From Halonotius sp046719765 (GTDB lineage Archaea > Halobacteriota > Halobacteria > Halobacteriales > Haloferacaceae), in NCBI RefSeq assembly GCF_046719765.1, contig NZ_JABEBY010000008.1:62001-126000 (forward strand): a stretch of 64,000 nucleotides of DNA, read 5' to 3'. The position numbers and the translations under genes are program-made. The notes beneath the pieces are model-generated. The model saw only the letters and a list, made by a program, of their open reading frames with translations, had not been told where the DNA came from and made no database searches. Of the stretch, positions 32,957-41,460 are shown one piece after another (positions within the stretch are counted from its first letter, which is position 1; every line of letters begins with the position of its first letter).

Positions 32957-33415
32957 TCAGTCCGTCTGATCGGATTCCGAAAGATACTGATCGATCCGTT
33001 CGACGAAGGCGACGTATCTATCGAGGGAGTTCTGCAACGCGTCGTAGACGATGTCGTCGTTGACGACTGGGCCGTAGGTGTGGGCGAGCACATCGCGGAA
33101 GCCGACAGCAGCCTGGAGCTTCTCGCCGAGTTCGGCGTCGATAACGCCGACCGCTTCCAACTCGGTGACAACTGCTTTGCGCCGATCCGGAACCGTGTCC
33201 TGTTCGATACGAAGTACTGTCTTGCCGACATCGATCACGGCGGCGGTCAGTTTCTCGAACTTTCGCTCGACGGCGTCACGCCGCAGTCGGTTCTCGTCGC
33301 GTTTGTACGCCGCCCGCGAGACACCCTGGAGGTCGCGGAGTTCGGTGACGGTTCGTTCGATGGCCTCAACGCCGTCGGCGATCCGTGCGAGCAGGTCGGC
33401 CGGCGGGTTGCTCAT
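32957..33415 (-). CDS. hepT: HepT-like HEPN ribonuclease toxin
   Basis: The 152-residue helical protein belongs to the DUF86/HepT branch of HEPN proteins. The catalytic motif R-x4-H-x-Y is intact as RDVLAHTY (about residues 107-114). HEPN toxins cut RNA, and HepT is silenced when its MntA partner attaches AMP residues to the motif tyrosine. Its ATG overlaps the TGA of mntA by four bases, the usual coupling. It has a C-terminal acidic tail. Confidence 0.88.
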   Translation of the reverse strand: MSNPPADLLARIADGVEAIERTVTELRDLQGVSRAAYKRDENRLRRDAVERKFEKLTAAVIDVGKTVLRIEQDTVPDRRKAVVTELEAVGVIDAELGEKLQAAVGFRDVLAHTYGPVVNDDIVYDALQNSLDRYVAFVERIDQYLSESDQTD

Positions 33416-33846
33416 CCGTCCGGCTCCGTCAGTCGGTCAGCGGCGGCGGCAACTCGGTCGCGGGCGCGCTCGGCCGAGGGGCGCTCTCCTGTCACGTTCG
33501 CCGTGAGTTCCGACCGCCGGTCGTTGCCGACGAGAACCTCGCCCTCATCGAAAACGACGGTCGCAAACGACTCGTCCATGGTGTGGACATCGACGATATC
33601 GACATCGGTCGAAAGGGCCGATTCGAGGTCGCCCACGAGCTTGAGATACACGTCGCTGTAGCCGTCGTCGGTTGGTCGGTGCGTCCCGAACTCGACGGCG
33701 AGGTCGATGTCGTCGGCAGTAGCTATCGATTCGCGTGCGGCTGACCCGAACAGCATGGCGAACGAAACCGGATGCGCCGACAACACGCGCTGGATCTCCG
33801 CTCGGATCGACCCATCCGTGTCGCTATCGGCATCAGCACGAGCCAT
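33412..33846 (-). CDS. mntA: MntA-like minimal nucleotidyltransferase antitoxin
   Basis: The 144-residue product has the nucleotidyltransferase signature G-S-x10-D-x-D: GSAARESIATADDIDLAVEF at about 30-49. This is the MNT fold that AMPylates HepT. The ATG at 33846 gives a normal length; an upstream in-frame ATG would add nine unconserved residues. It lies 31 bases from the HMCES-type gene and overlaps hepT, so antitoxin comes first, as usual for this system. Confidence 0.88.
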   Translation of the reverse strand: MARADADSDTDGSIRAEIQRVLSAHPVSFAMLFGSAARESIATADDIDLAVEFGTHRPTDDGYSDVYLKLVGDLESALSTDVDIVDVHTMDESFATVVFDEGEVLVGNDRRSELTANVTGERPSAERARDRVAAAADRLTEPDG

Positions 33847-33877
33847 ACAGCAAAATACGCCTCGTAGAGTCAAAGTA

Positions 33878-34603
33878 TTATCCCTGCACTGGGTCGTCGG
33901 TGGCAGACTCCGTTGTCACCGGTTCGATTAGTTCGGGATCGTCGTTGGCGGGGCTGTTGACGCGCTGGGAAACGCGGAAGTACTCGAACTCGTCGTCGGG
34001 GTAGGGGTCGAGCAGGCCGACGACTGCGTCGCTATCGCCATGGAGCCACCGCTCTTCCTCGTCAGGTGCGAGCACGACAGCCATGCGATGGTGAAGTTCC
34101 GAAATTAGGTCGTTCGGCTCGGTGGTAATCACGGTAAAGGTCTCCAGCTCGGGGTCGTCGCTGTCGTCGCCACCGCCACCAAAAGAATCGAGCCCGAGTT
34201 GCTGGGTCGGCGGCTCCCAGCGTTCCCACAGCCCGGCCATCGCAAACGGACGGTCGTCCTCGAAGGCGACCCGATAGGGTTCCTTGCCGTTGCCGAGATC
34301 TGCCCACTCGTAGAAGCCGTCGGCCGGTACGAGACAGCGACGCGATTCGTAGGCATCGGCGAAGCTCCGTTTCTCCCGAACGGTCTCGGATCGAGCGTTG
34401 ATCAGCCCCTGTTTCTCGTCGGCCCACGAGGGCGTCAACCCCCACGTGAAAAACTGCAGTCGGTCGGGCTCGTCGCCAGTGATGACCGGCAACTCCTGTC
34501 CGGGCGAACAGTTGTATCGCGGTTCGAACGAGTCGGGAACCGCGACATCAAATCGTTCGGCGAGGCGTTCCGGCGACGTATGCAGGGTGTACCGGCCGCA
34601 CAT
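33878..34603 (-). CDS. SOS response-associated peptidase (HMCES/YedK family)
   Basis: The 241-residue protein begins MCGRYTLHTSPERLAERF; Cys2 becomes the N-terminal nucleophile that crosslinks to abasic sites in single-stranded DNA. Other conserved blocks are NARSETVREKRSF, the active-site stretch LVPADGFYEW and the HHRMAVVLAPDEE strand. The extra acidic loop GGGGDDSDDPELE is a halophilic insert. It protects abasic sites during replication. It heads the minus-strand run containing MntA/HepT, the HVO_A0114 pair and the Dna2-like protein. Confidence 0.93.
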   Translation of the reverse strand: MCGRYTLHTSPERLAERFDVAVPDSFEPRYNCSPGQELPVITGDEPDRLQFFTWGLTPSWADEKQGLINARSETVREKRSFADAYESRRCLVPADGFYEWADLGNGKEPYRVAFEDDRPFAMAGLWERWEPPTQQLGLDSFGGGGDDSDDPELETFTVITTEPNDLISELHHRMAVVLAPDEEERWLHGDSDAVVGLLDPYPDDEFEYFRVSQRVNSPANDDPELIEPVTTESATDDPVQG

Positions 34604-34689
34604 AGATAACCCTCGGGCCGCGATGGCTTAGCTGCCGTGATCCGCGCCGAGCCGGAGAATTAAACTACACCCGTCGCCCGGATAGATGT

Positions 34690-35448
34690 GTGCGCATCGA
34701 GAACAGCTTCATCCCGGTGGGCGGGGTCGGCGAAAAAACTGAGCGCAAACTCTGGGCCAACGGCGCGACTGACTGGGACTGCTTCGATCCCTCGCTGGTC
34801 GGGCCGACGACCGCCGAGAAAATTGAGTCGTTCATCGACACCGCGCGCGACCACCTCGCAGCGGAGAACCCCACGTTTTTCGATCAGACCTTCCCCAGCA
34901 GCGAGCGGTGGCGGCTCTACGAGAATTTCCGGGACGACGCCTGTTTCTTCGATATCGAGACGACCGGGCTGGACGAACACCGCGACATCGTCACGACCGT
35001 CAGCTACCATCAGGCCGGCGAGACGACGACACTGGTTCGTGGCGATGATCTGACCGCCGACAGCATACAGGCCATGATCGACGACGCCAGCCTGCTGGTC
35101 AGCTTCAACGGAATCCGGTTCGATCAGCCGTTCCTTGCGACATCGTTCGGACTCGATATCGACACGCCGCATCTCGATCTGATGTACCCCTGCAAAACCG
35201 TCGGGCTCGACGGCGGGCTCAAACAGGTCGAACGCGATCTCGGGATCGAGCGCGACCGCCCCGACATCTCAGGACGGGACGCCGTCCGCTTGTGGCGGGA
35301 ACACGAAGCCGGCGAGGATGGCGCGCTCGACACCCTCATTTCCTACAACCGCGAGGACGCGGTCAACCTCAAAACGCTGGCCGACGAGGTGACCACGACA
35401 CTGCACGAACGAGTCTTCGAACAGGCGCGACAGCAGTCAGTCGAGTAG
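34690..35448 (+). CDS. RNase H-like exonuclease (YprB/RNase_H_2 type)
   Basis: The 252-residue protein has a helix-hairpin-helix-like N-terminus (IPVGGVGEKTERKLW) and a DEDD exonuclease domain. FFDIETTGLDEHRD (about 91-104) gives the first acidic pair, SFNGIRFDQPFL the second and YNREDAVNLKTLAD the third. The start codon is GTG at 34690; an AATTAAAC box about 28 bases upstream supports a leaderless transcript there. It is divergent from the HMCES-type gene and probably acts on DNA or RNA 3' ends. Confidence 0.87.
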   Translation: MRIENSFIPVGGVGEKTERKLWANGATDWDCFDPSLVGPTTAEKIESFIDTARDHLAAENPTFFDQTFPSSERWRLYENFRDDACFFDIETTGLDEHRDIVTTVSYHQAGETTTLVRGDDLTADSIQAMIDDASLLVSFNGIRFDQPFLATSFGLDIDTPHLDLMYPCKTVGLDGGLKQVERDLGIERDRPDISGRDAVRLWREHEAGEDGALDTLISYNREDAVNLKTLADEVTTTLHERVFEQARQQSVE

Positions 35449-35453
35449 CGCGG

Positions 35454-36869
35454 TTAGGAATCCGACGCAGAATCAGGGTCGCCACCGTCGCCGTCGCTTT
35501 CGAGTGCGATATCGTCGCTTTCGGCGTCGGTGATGATGACCGCGTCGTCGGTATCGTTGCTTTTGCCGGCCGAACTGTTGCTGTCATCGCTGTCAACATC
35601 GTCAGTGTTGTCAGCAGCAGCCTCGGTTTCGGACGTTTCGTCGGCAACGTCGCCAGCGAGGTAGTGGCTGCCGACCGTTTTCGCCGCCGAGCTGTCAGGT
35701 TCGGATTGTTCGTCGTCAGCTTCGGAGTCCGTCTCAGCATTCGACTCATTGTCGGCGTCGTCACCGACAGTGTAGGCGGCACCGACCGGATCACCGGCTG
35801 TTTCGGTGGCCTGCTTGCCAGTGGCCGCCGTATCGTCAACGGCGGTGTCGTCGGCTGAATCCGCTTCGGCTACGTCGTTGCCGGCGGTATAGGCCATCTT
35901 CGGCCCCGAATCCGTGTCGTCCGCGTCAGTAGCCTCTGGTTCTTCGGTATCCGTGTTCGCTGAGTCACCGTCGTCAGCACCATCGCTATCTTCAGCTGTC
36001 TCTTCGTCGGCGTCGTCGCTCGCTTCGTCCTCGGTTCGGCGGATCAGCTTCATCTCGCCGCGGGCAAGCAGCGTGCCATCGACTTCCGCGCCCTCGTTGA
36101 CGACGAGATCCTCACAAGCAACATCGCCGCGGATGTGAGAGCCCGCGGCGAGCGTGATCATCCCGCCGCGGGTCGTCACGTCGCCGATGACGACCGTCCC
36201 CGCGCCGACCTCGATATCGTCGCGGGCGCGCAGGCTGCCGAAAACGGTCGTGTTCTCGCCGATGACGATGGATTCGGCGCGGATGTTCCCGTGGAGCCGG
36301 CAGTCGTCGCCGATCTGGGCGGGCGTCGAAACGCGCCAGGCGTCATCGGAGATTTCCGCCCCACGGGGGACGACAAGCGGTGATCGCTCCTCGATGCCCT
36401 CGCCGGCCAGCGCGGAGGCGAACTCGTCGGCCTTGTCGGTGTCGCCCACGCGGAGAAACTGCGAGAGGACAATGAAATAAAAGACGAGGACGGGAACAGG
36501 GTTTCGGGTGACGATCCAGCCGTTGGCCTCGAAGCCCTCCTCGATGGTCACGTCGTCGCCGATGTCGAGGTCGCCAGAGACGAGCAGTTGGCCGTTGATC
36601 TCGACGCGCTCGCCGATGTAGGCGTCCTCGCCGGCCAAGACGCTGCCGTCGGTTGTACACCACATATCGAGCCGGCAGTCGCCGTCGGCCTCGATCTGGC
36701 TCCCGAACTCGACGCGCTCGCCGGCGGCGATGGTTCGACCCCGCAGCCCGAAATCTACGGTGCTGTTGCTCCCGATGAGGATGTCGCCGTCGGTGACGAC
36801 ATCGTGTTCCTCGACGGTCGTTCCGTCGGGAATCTGCAGCTCATCGAGCGGGTTCTGCGGGGGGTTCAC
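35454..36869 (-). CDS. Bactofilin-like polymer-forming protein with acidic tail
   Basis: Residues of about 1-290 show repeated short strands with Gly, Asp and Val (DGDILIGSNSTVDFGLRG, GDLDIGDDVTIEEG, ENTTVFGSLRARDDIEVGAG), the right-handed beta-helix pattern of bactofilin/DUF583 proteins. A hydrophobic stretch near 125-145 (VPVLVFYFIVLSQFLRV) interrupts the helix and may be a membrane or packing segment. Residues of about 300-471 are Asp/Ala/Thr/Glu low complexity. The GTG at 36869 matches the beginning of the conserved part (NPLDELQIPDGT); a GTG at 36884 is also possible. Role inferred: cell-shape or envelope scaffold. Confidence 0.75.
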   Translation of the reverse strand: MNPPQNPLDELQIPDGTTVEEHDVVTDGDILIGSNSTVDFGLRGRTIAAGERVEFGSQIEADGDCRLDMWCTTDGSVLAGEDAYIGERVEINGQLLVSGDLDIGDDVTIEEGFEANGWIVTRNPVPVLVFYFIVLSQFLRVGDTDKADEFASALAGEGIEERSPLVVPRGAEISDDAWRVSTPAQIGDDCRLHGNIRAESIVIGENTTVFGSLRARDDIEVGAGTVVIGDVTTRGGMITLAAGSHIRGDVACEDLVVNEGAEVDGTLLARGEMKLIRRTEDEASDDADEETAEDSDGADDGDSANTDTEEPEATDADDTDSGPKMAYTAGNDVAEADSADDTAVDDTAATGKQATETAGDPVGAAYTVGDDADNESNAETDSEADDEQSEPDSSAAKTVGSHYLAGDVADETSETEAAADNTDDVDSDDSNSSAGKSNDTDDAVIITDAESDDIALESDGDGGDPDSASDS

Positions 36870-36998
36870 AGACCGATCCAACACGCCGCGGCTATTAAAC
36901 CGTCCGCAAGACGGGTGGCTGACACGTCGGTGTGGGGCCGACAACCCACCGCCGACAGCCTCGTGTTGTTTTTACTGCTTGGGAGCAACCGTTCGGGT

Positions 36999-37199
36999 AT
37001 GACCGCGCTTTCCTTCGACGAAACCGGCGTCGATGTTGTCTACAACGGAACCGAGTTCCGCCTCGAAAAGGATCTCATCGAGGATGCGATCCAGAAGTCT
37101 TACCCGGATATCACCGACCACGAGGTACTCCAGATCGTCGAGGAAACGCCCGAACTCTCGGGTGAGCCGCGGCGGATCGCCGACATCATCGACAGCTAA
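36999..37199 (+). CDS. Small conserved haloarchaeal protein (66 aa)
   Basis: The product begins MTALSFDETGVDVVYNGTEF and ends RRIADIIDS; it is acidic and looks like one small alpha/beta domain. I recall a haloarchaeal family with nearly this sequence (DUF5800-like). A GTTTTTAC box about 28 bases before the ATG supports the start at 36999 rather than the longer frame. It lies 55 bases upstream of the YchF gene on the same strand. Function is unknown. Confidence 0.75.
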   Translation: MTALSFDETGVDVVYNGTEFRLEKDLIEDAIQKSYPDITDHEVLQIVEETPELSGEPRRIADIIDS

Positions 37200-37254
37200 G
37201 CCGAGGACGTCGCAAGACCGAAAGACAGTTTCCAGCCGTCCGTGAACGGGTGGT

Positions 37255-38436
37255 ATGCTCTCTCTCGCGCTCGCGGGGAAACCAAATGCGGGCAAATCGA
37301 CGTTCTACACGGCGGCGACGCGCGCGGATGTCGATGTCGCCAACTATCCCTTCACCACCATCGACGCCAACCGCGGCGTCGCCACGGTGCGCACTGACTG
37401 CCCCTGTCTCGAACTTGAGGAGCGATGCGGTAACGACCGCTGTCACGACGGGAAACGCTACGTTCCGATCGAACTCTACGACGTGGCCGGTCTCGTTCCC
37501 GGTGCCCACGAGGGGCGCGGCCTCGGCAATCAGTTTCTCGACGAGCTGACGAACGCGGATGCGATCCTCAACGTCCTCGACGCCTCCGGCAGCACCGACG
37601 AAGAGGGCGAACCAGTCGAACCCGGCAGCCACGATCCTGTTGAGGATGTCGAATTCATCGAAGCAGAGATGAACCAGTGGCTGACGGGCATCATCGACCG
37701 TAACTGGGAGTCGGTCAAACGCAAATCCCGCTCGCCCGATTTCGACATCAACGACGCGCTGACCGATCTGCTGACCGGCTTCGGCGCGACGACCGCCGAC
37801 GTGGCGACCTGTCTCCGCGATCTCGACTACCCCGACGACCCGATCCAGTGGGACGACGCGGACAAGGAAGCTCTCGCCGCGGCGATTCGCGCCCAGACGA
37901 AGCCGATCATCCTCGTCGCCAACAAGGTCGATATCGCCGACGACGAGACCCTCGCCCGGCTACGGGAGGCCGCCGAGATCGTCATCCCCGCGACAGCCGA
38001 CGGCGAACTCGCGCTCCGCCGGGCGGTCGAGGCCGGCGTCGTCGACTACGATCCCGGCGACGAGGATTTCGAGATCACCGGCGATATCAGCGACGAGCAG
38101 GCTGCCGGGCTTGAACAGATCCGCGAGGTGATGGCCGAACACGGCGGCACCGGCGTCCAGACCGCACTCAACGCGGCCGTCTACGATCTCCTGGATCAGA
38201 TCACCGCCTTTCCTGTGGAAAACGAGACGAAGTGGGTCGATGGGCAGGGTAACGTCCTTCCCGACGCTTTCCTCCTGCCGGAGGGGTCGACGCCGACCGA
38301 TCTCGCCGCCAAGATCCACTCGGATATCGCCGAGGGATATCTCCACGCTGTCAACGGCAAAACGAACCGCCGAATCTCTGATAGCTACGAACTCGAAGAC
38401 GGTGACGTGATCAAGATCGTCAGCACGGCGAGTTAA
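37255..38436 (+). CDS. ychF: YchF/OLA1-type redox-regulated ATPase
   Basis: The 393-residue OBG-family protein has G1 GKPNAGKS at residues 8-15, the NYPFTTID switch, G3 DVAGLVPGAHEG, and NKVD. NANK-type specificity residues favour ATP in this family. The C-terminal 80 residues form a TGS domain ending YELEDGDVIKIVSTAS. An archaeal cysteine insert (CPCLELEERCGNDRC) follows the switch region. It binds ribosomes. It is complete and of normal length. Confidence 0.94.
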   Translation: MLSLALAGKPNAGKSTFYTAATRADVDVANYPFTTIDANRGVATVRTDCPCLELEERCGNDRCHDGKRYVPIELYDVAGLVPGAHEGRGLGNQFLDELTNADAILNVLDASGSTDEEGEPVEPGSHDPVEDVEFIEAEMNQWLTGIIDRNWESVKRKSRSPDFDINDALTDLLTGFGATTADVATCLRDLDYPDDPIQWDDADKEALAAAIRAQTKPIILVANKVDIADDETLARLREAAEIVIPATADGELALRRAVEAGVVDYDPGDEDFEITGDISDEQAAGLEQIREVMAEHGGTGVQTALNAAVYDLLDQITAFPVENETKWVDGQGNVLPDAFLLPEGSTPTDLAAKIHSDIAEGYLHAVNGKTNRRISDSYELEDGDVIKIVSTAS

Positions 38437-38463
38437 GATCGATCGGCGTGAGCGGCTGCCGCG

Positions 38464-38814
38464 TTACAATTCGTGGTCGGCGTATATCTCGTCCATCTTT
38501 GCGGCCATCACAAAGTCGGCTTTGCGGAGCCCATCGATCTCGTGGGTGAAGAGCTCGACGCCGACTTCACCCCACGTGAGACTGAGATCCGGGTGGTGCC
38601 ACTCCTCCTCGGCGAGTTCCCCAACAGCGTAGGTGAACTCCAGGGCATCCCGGAAATCATCGAACTCGTAGGCCGCCTCCAGGTGGTGGCCATCGATAAC
38701 GTCCCAGACGCCGCTGTCAAGCTCTTTGAGATACTCCTGACACTCCTCGTCGTCGAACGGCTCTTGATCGTCGCTGCAATCTGCAACTGGTTCGGCTGCC
38801 AGATCTGATACCAT
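38464..38814 (-). CDS. 4a-hydroxytetrahydrobiopterin dehydratase
   Basis: From the ATG at 38814 the product has 116 residues. It contains the pterin-4a-carbinolamine dehydratase motif EEWHHPDLSLTWGEVGVELFTHEIDG, with the paired histidines of the active site, after a FDDFRDALEFTYAVGELA helix. It dehydrates the hydroxylated pterin cofactor after aromatic amino acid hydroxylation. The longer open frame adds only unconserved sequence. Confidence 0.92.
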   Translation of the reverse strand: MVSDLAAEPVADCSDDQEPFDDEECQEYLKELDSGVWDVIDGHHLEAAYEFDDFRDALEFTYAVGELAEEEWHHPDLSLTWGEVGVELFTHEIDGLRKADFVMAAKMDEIYADHEL

Positions 38815-38904
38815 ATCGGCGACAACGCGCCCCACGGGTTTGTATCTTGACGCCCGGGCGAGAGCAACGTGACCAGATCTTGGCACGACGACCCGCTGGT
38901 GTGA

Positions 38905-39198
38905 TCAAAAGCCGTATCGTTTGTGTGCTTCGTCGATGGGAATGATCTCCAGAACGCGCACTTCTTTGTCCGCCTCAAGTACGGTGTAGATCGCGGTGTA
39001 GGTACGCGAGATGTGTAGCCGGAATCGATCGCGCCGACCGTCGATCGGCAGCTGCTCTTTGTCACCACGCCCGCGGCCAGGATAGGGGTTGTCCCCGAGA
39101 TACCCAAGTTTCTCCTTGCAGATTCGTTCGGTTTTCTCGTCGGCGACAGCGAGAAACGCATCCGCATCCTCACCGAGCAAGATGTCGTACTCAGCCAT
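38905..39198 (-). CDS. RelE-family toxin
   Basis: The 97-residue product has the RelE/ParE pattern: MAEYDILLGEDADAFLA at the N-terminus, helix DEKTERICKEKLGYL, then DGRRDRFRLHISRTYTAIY and EVRVLEIIPIDEAHKRYGF. The basic residues Arg and Lys near the C-terminus and the final Tyr match ribosome-dependent mRNA interferases. It overlaps the antitoxin stop by eight bases. Confidence 0.85.
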   Translation of the reverse strand: MAEYDILLGEDADAFLAVADEKTERICKEKLGYLGDNPYPGRGRGDKEQLPIDGRRDRFRLHISRTYTAIYTVLEADKEVRVLEIIPIDEAHKRYGF

Positions 39199-39385
39199 CC
39201 GAGAGTTCGGTTAGCTCCGCTCGATCTTGGTCTTCGAGGGCTTGAAACCGCTGTTCTAACTCTTGGCGGCGACGGTGCTGTGCAAGATCCTGTAGTAGCT
39301 CATCGTAGGTCTCACCGGGCTCTTTCAGCTCGTGAAGCTCCTTCCGTGTTTCCTCGGTCACCGGGATTCGTTTGTCTGCCGACAT
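39191..39385 (-). CDS. Antitoxin of the RelE-type pair
   Basis: The 64-residue product begins MSADKRIPVTEETRKELHELK, a VapB/RelB-like ribbon-helix-helix type start, followed by GETYDELLQDLAQHRRRQELEQRF, a helix that would wrap the toxin. It precedes and overlaps the toxin gene. The upstream promoter region has no obvious palindrome. Confidence 0.82.
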   Translation of the reverse strand: MSADKRIPVTEETRKELHELKEPGETYDELLQDLAQHRRRQELEQRFQALEDQDRAELTELSDG

Positions 39386-39471
39386 GCTCTACACACATGT
39401 ATCGGACTGACAGTCTTAACAGTTTGCTCAAACACTGAATGTAGCACGCAACCGCCGGGTTGTCTGCGAAG

Positions 39472-40602
39472 CTATCTACCGGATCGAACCGCGGCCGCCG
39501 CCTCACCCATGATCTCGATCGCCTCCCTCAAAGCGTCCTCGTCGGTCGCATATGAGATCCGCGCCAGCCCCGCCCCCTGCTCGCCGAAGGCATCGCCAGG
39601 GACGACGATTACACCGCGATCAATACATTCCTCGACGAAGCCGTCTGGAACCCGCGGCATAGCGTAGAATGCCCCCTGCGGGGTCGGACACTCGATGTCG
39701 TGATCGGCCAACCCATCAAGCAGGATATCACGGCGACGCCGGAACGAGTCGGTCATCTCGCTGACAACGTCTTGGGGGCCGTCCAGGGCGGCCTCGGCGG
39801 CGAACTGCGCGGGCGCGCTCGCGCAGGCCTGGGTGTACTGGTGGACGCGCAACATGCGTTCGATCCGGTCGCTACTGGCGGTCACCCAGCCGAGTCGCCA
39901 CCCGGTCATCGAAAACAGCTTCGAGGCGGAGTTGACGACGACGACGTTGTCGCTTTCGGCGTACTCCAGCGGCGAGTGGTGCTCGCCGTCGAAGACCGTG
40001 TACTCGTAGACCTCATCCGACACACAGACCACGTCATGTTCGTCGGCGATCCGGGCGAACGCGCGGATGTCGGCCTCGTCGGCGACTGCGCCGGTCGGGT
40101 TTGCGGGTGAGTTGATGACGAACGCCGCGGTGCCGTCGGTGATGGCGTCCTCGACGGCCGCGGGATCGAGCGTCAGATCCTCGCGTAACCCGACCGGCAC
40201 CGACTCGCCGCCGACCAGTTTCGTCAGCGCGTCGTAGGAGACGAAGCCGGGGTCGGGAATGATGACCTCCTCGCCGGCGTCGACGTGGGCGGCGAGTGAG
40301 AGGTGAAGGGCTTCGCTGCCGCCGGAGGTGGCGATCACGTCATCGGGGTCGATGTCGAGACCCTGATCCCGCCGGTATTTTGCGGTGATCGCCTCCCGGA
40401 GTTCCCGTCGGCCCTTGTTTTCGGTGTAGCCGTCGGCCTCGCCGGCCTCGATGGCGTCGACGGCGGCCTGACGGGCGTGTTCCGGCGTCGGGAAATCCGG
40501 CTGGCCCAACCCGAGATTGATGGCGTCGTCGCCGGCGGCCTCGAAGACATCCCGAATCCCACTGATCGAAACCCGTTCCACACGGTCGGCAAATCGTCTC
40601 AT
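39472..40602 (-). CDS. Class I/II pyridoxal-phosphate aminotransferase
   Basis: The 376-residue enzyme shows INLGLGQPDFPTPEHAR (about 29-45), TSGGSEALHLSL for the cofactor phosphate, NSPANPTGAV, and the PLP lysine in VVNSASKLFSMTGWRLGW near 233. The C-terminal ARISYATDEDAL has the substrate carboxylate arginine. Aspartate/aromatic type; amino donor not determined. The ATG at 40602 matches the family start MRRFADRVE; the upstream extension is unlike the family. Confidence 0.93.
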   Translation of the reverse strand: MRRFADRVERVSISGIRDVFEAAGDDAINLGLGQPDFPTPEHARQAAVDAIEAGEADGYTENKGRRELREAITAKYRRDQGLDIDPDDVIATSGGSEALHLSLAAHVDAGEEVIIPDPGFVSYDALTKLVGGESVPVGLREDLTLDPAAVEDAITDGTAAFVINSPANPTGAVADEADIRAFARIADEHDVVCVSDEVYEYTVFDGEHHSPLEYAESDNVVVVNSASKLFSMTGWRLGWVTASSDRIERMLRVHQYTQACASAPAQFAAEAALDGPQDVVSEMTDSFRRRRDILLDGLADHDIECPTPQGAFYAMPRVPDGFVEECIDRGVIVVPGDAFGEQGAGLARISYATDEDALREAIEIMGEAAAAVRSGR

Positions 40603-40691
40603 ACCCACATACGGGGCGACCGCGCCCATAGCCTTTCGCACTCGGCGGCGGTGATCGAAACGCTCAGGGGTCGCTCGGCCATACCGTCGGT

Positions 40692-41177
40692 ATGGAACGT
40701 TCCGGACTTCGGTATGCTGCCGGCATCCTCGCGCTTGCGGTCGCGGCGATCCATGTCTCTTGGGGGTTCCCACGGCTGGTGTTGTATATCCAGACCGGCC
40801 GTGTGCCCGACCCTCGCCCGCTTTTGTTTGTTGGTTCGGCTGTCCTCATCGTCCTGGGTATCGCTCGCGTGCTCGACGGGCGCAACGAGCGGGCGATCTA
40901 TCTGGCCGGCATCGCGCTGATGGGAACCTACATCGTTGGCTATGGGCTGTGGCACACCGGGCTCGAACACGGCGGCTTCTGGCCGTGGGGCCCCGAGCCG
41001 ATCAGCCACAGCGATCCCGCCTGGCAGGTGCTCATCGATCACATGCGGACAGACGAACTCGGCGTCGTCTCAAAACTGCTTGAGGCGACGCTTGCTGGCG
41101 TGTTGACACTGCTGTACCGGCACGACGACGCTACGGACTCCGGCAGCGACATCCCTGCCATCGTCCGCGGGGAGTAA
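40692..41177 (+). CDS. Four-helix membrane protein of unknown function (161 aa)
   Basis: Hydrophobic spans lie at about 8-28, 43-61, 66-88 and 122-143. Between spans three and four is a Trp/Gly/His-rich loop (LWHTGLEHGGFWPWGPEPI). The protein ends in an Asp/Ser tail. It lies divergent to the aminotransferase gene and 31 bases before another small membrane gene on the same strand. No family recognised. Confidence 0.75.
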   Translation: MERSGLRYAAGILALAVAAIHVSWGFPRLVLYIQTGRVPDPRPLLFVGSAVLIVLGIARVLDGRNERAIYLAGIALMGTYIVGYGLWHTGLEHGGFWPWGPEPISHSDPAWQVLIDHMRTDELGVVSKLLEATLAGVLTLLYRHDDATDSGSDIPAIVRGE

Positions 41178-41208
41178 CGTTTTATCACCGGTGGCCGTGG
41201 ACTCGGGC

Positions 41209-41430
41209 GTGAGCCGACTTCGGGCGATCATCGACCGCCTCTACGCCTTGGAGACGAAGCTGCTGGAAGACCTTGCGGTCTCGGCGATCCTGTTTGTCGG
41301 CATCTCGCTGCTGTGGGAACAGGCTCCCGACGCGTGGCCACAGCTCATCTACTATCTCGCGCTGGCTGTCGCGCTGTTCGGCTACTTCAGATTTGTGAGC
41401 CCACCAGAAACACCCGATCGCGGCGCGTAG
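41209..41430 (+). CDS. Small two-helix membrane protein (73 aa)
   Basis: The product begins VSRLRAIIDRLYALETKLLE, an amphipathic helix, then two membrane spans (DLAVSAILFVGISLLW and LIYYLALAVALFGYFRFV). Three in-frame GTG codons compete (41191, 41197, 41209); a GTTTTATCA box at about 41179-41187 places a leaderless start at 41209. Unknown function. Confidence 0.6.
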   Translation: MSRLRAIIDRLYALETKLLEDLAVSAILFVGISLLWEQAPDAWPQLIYYLALAVALFGYFRFVSPPETPDRGA

Positions 41431-41460
41431 CTCTCATTGTAGAACGCCCGCAACGACGCG

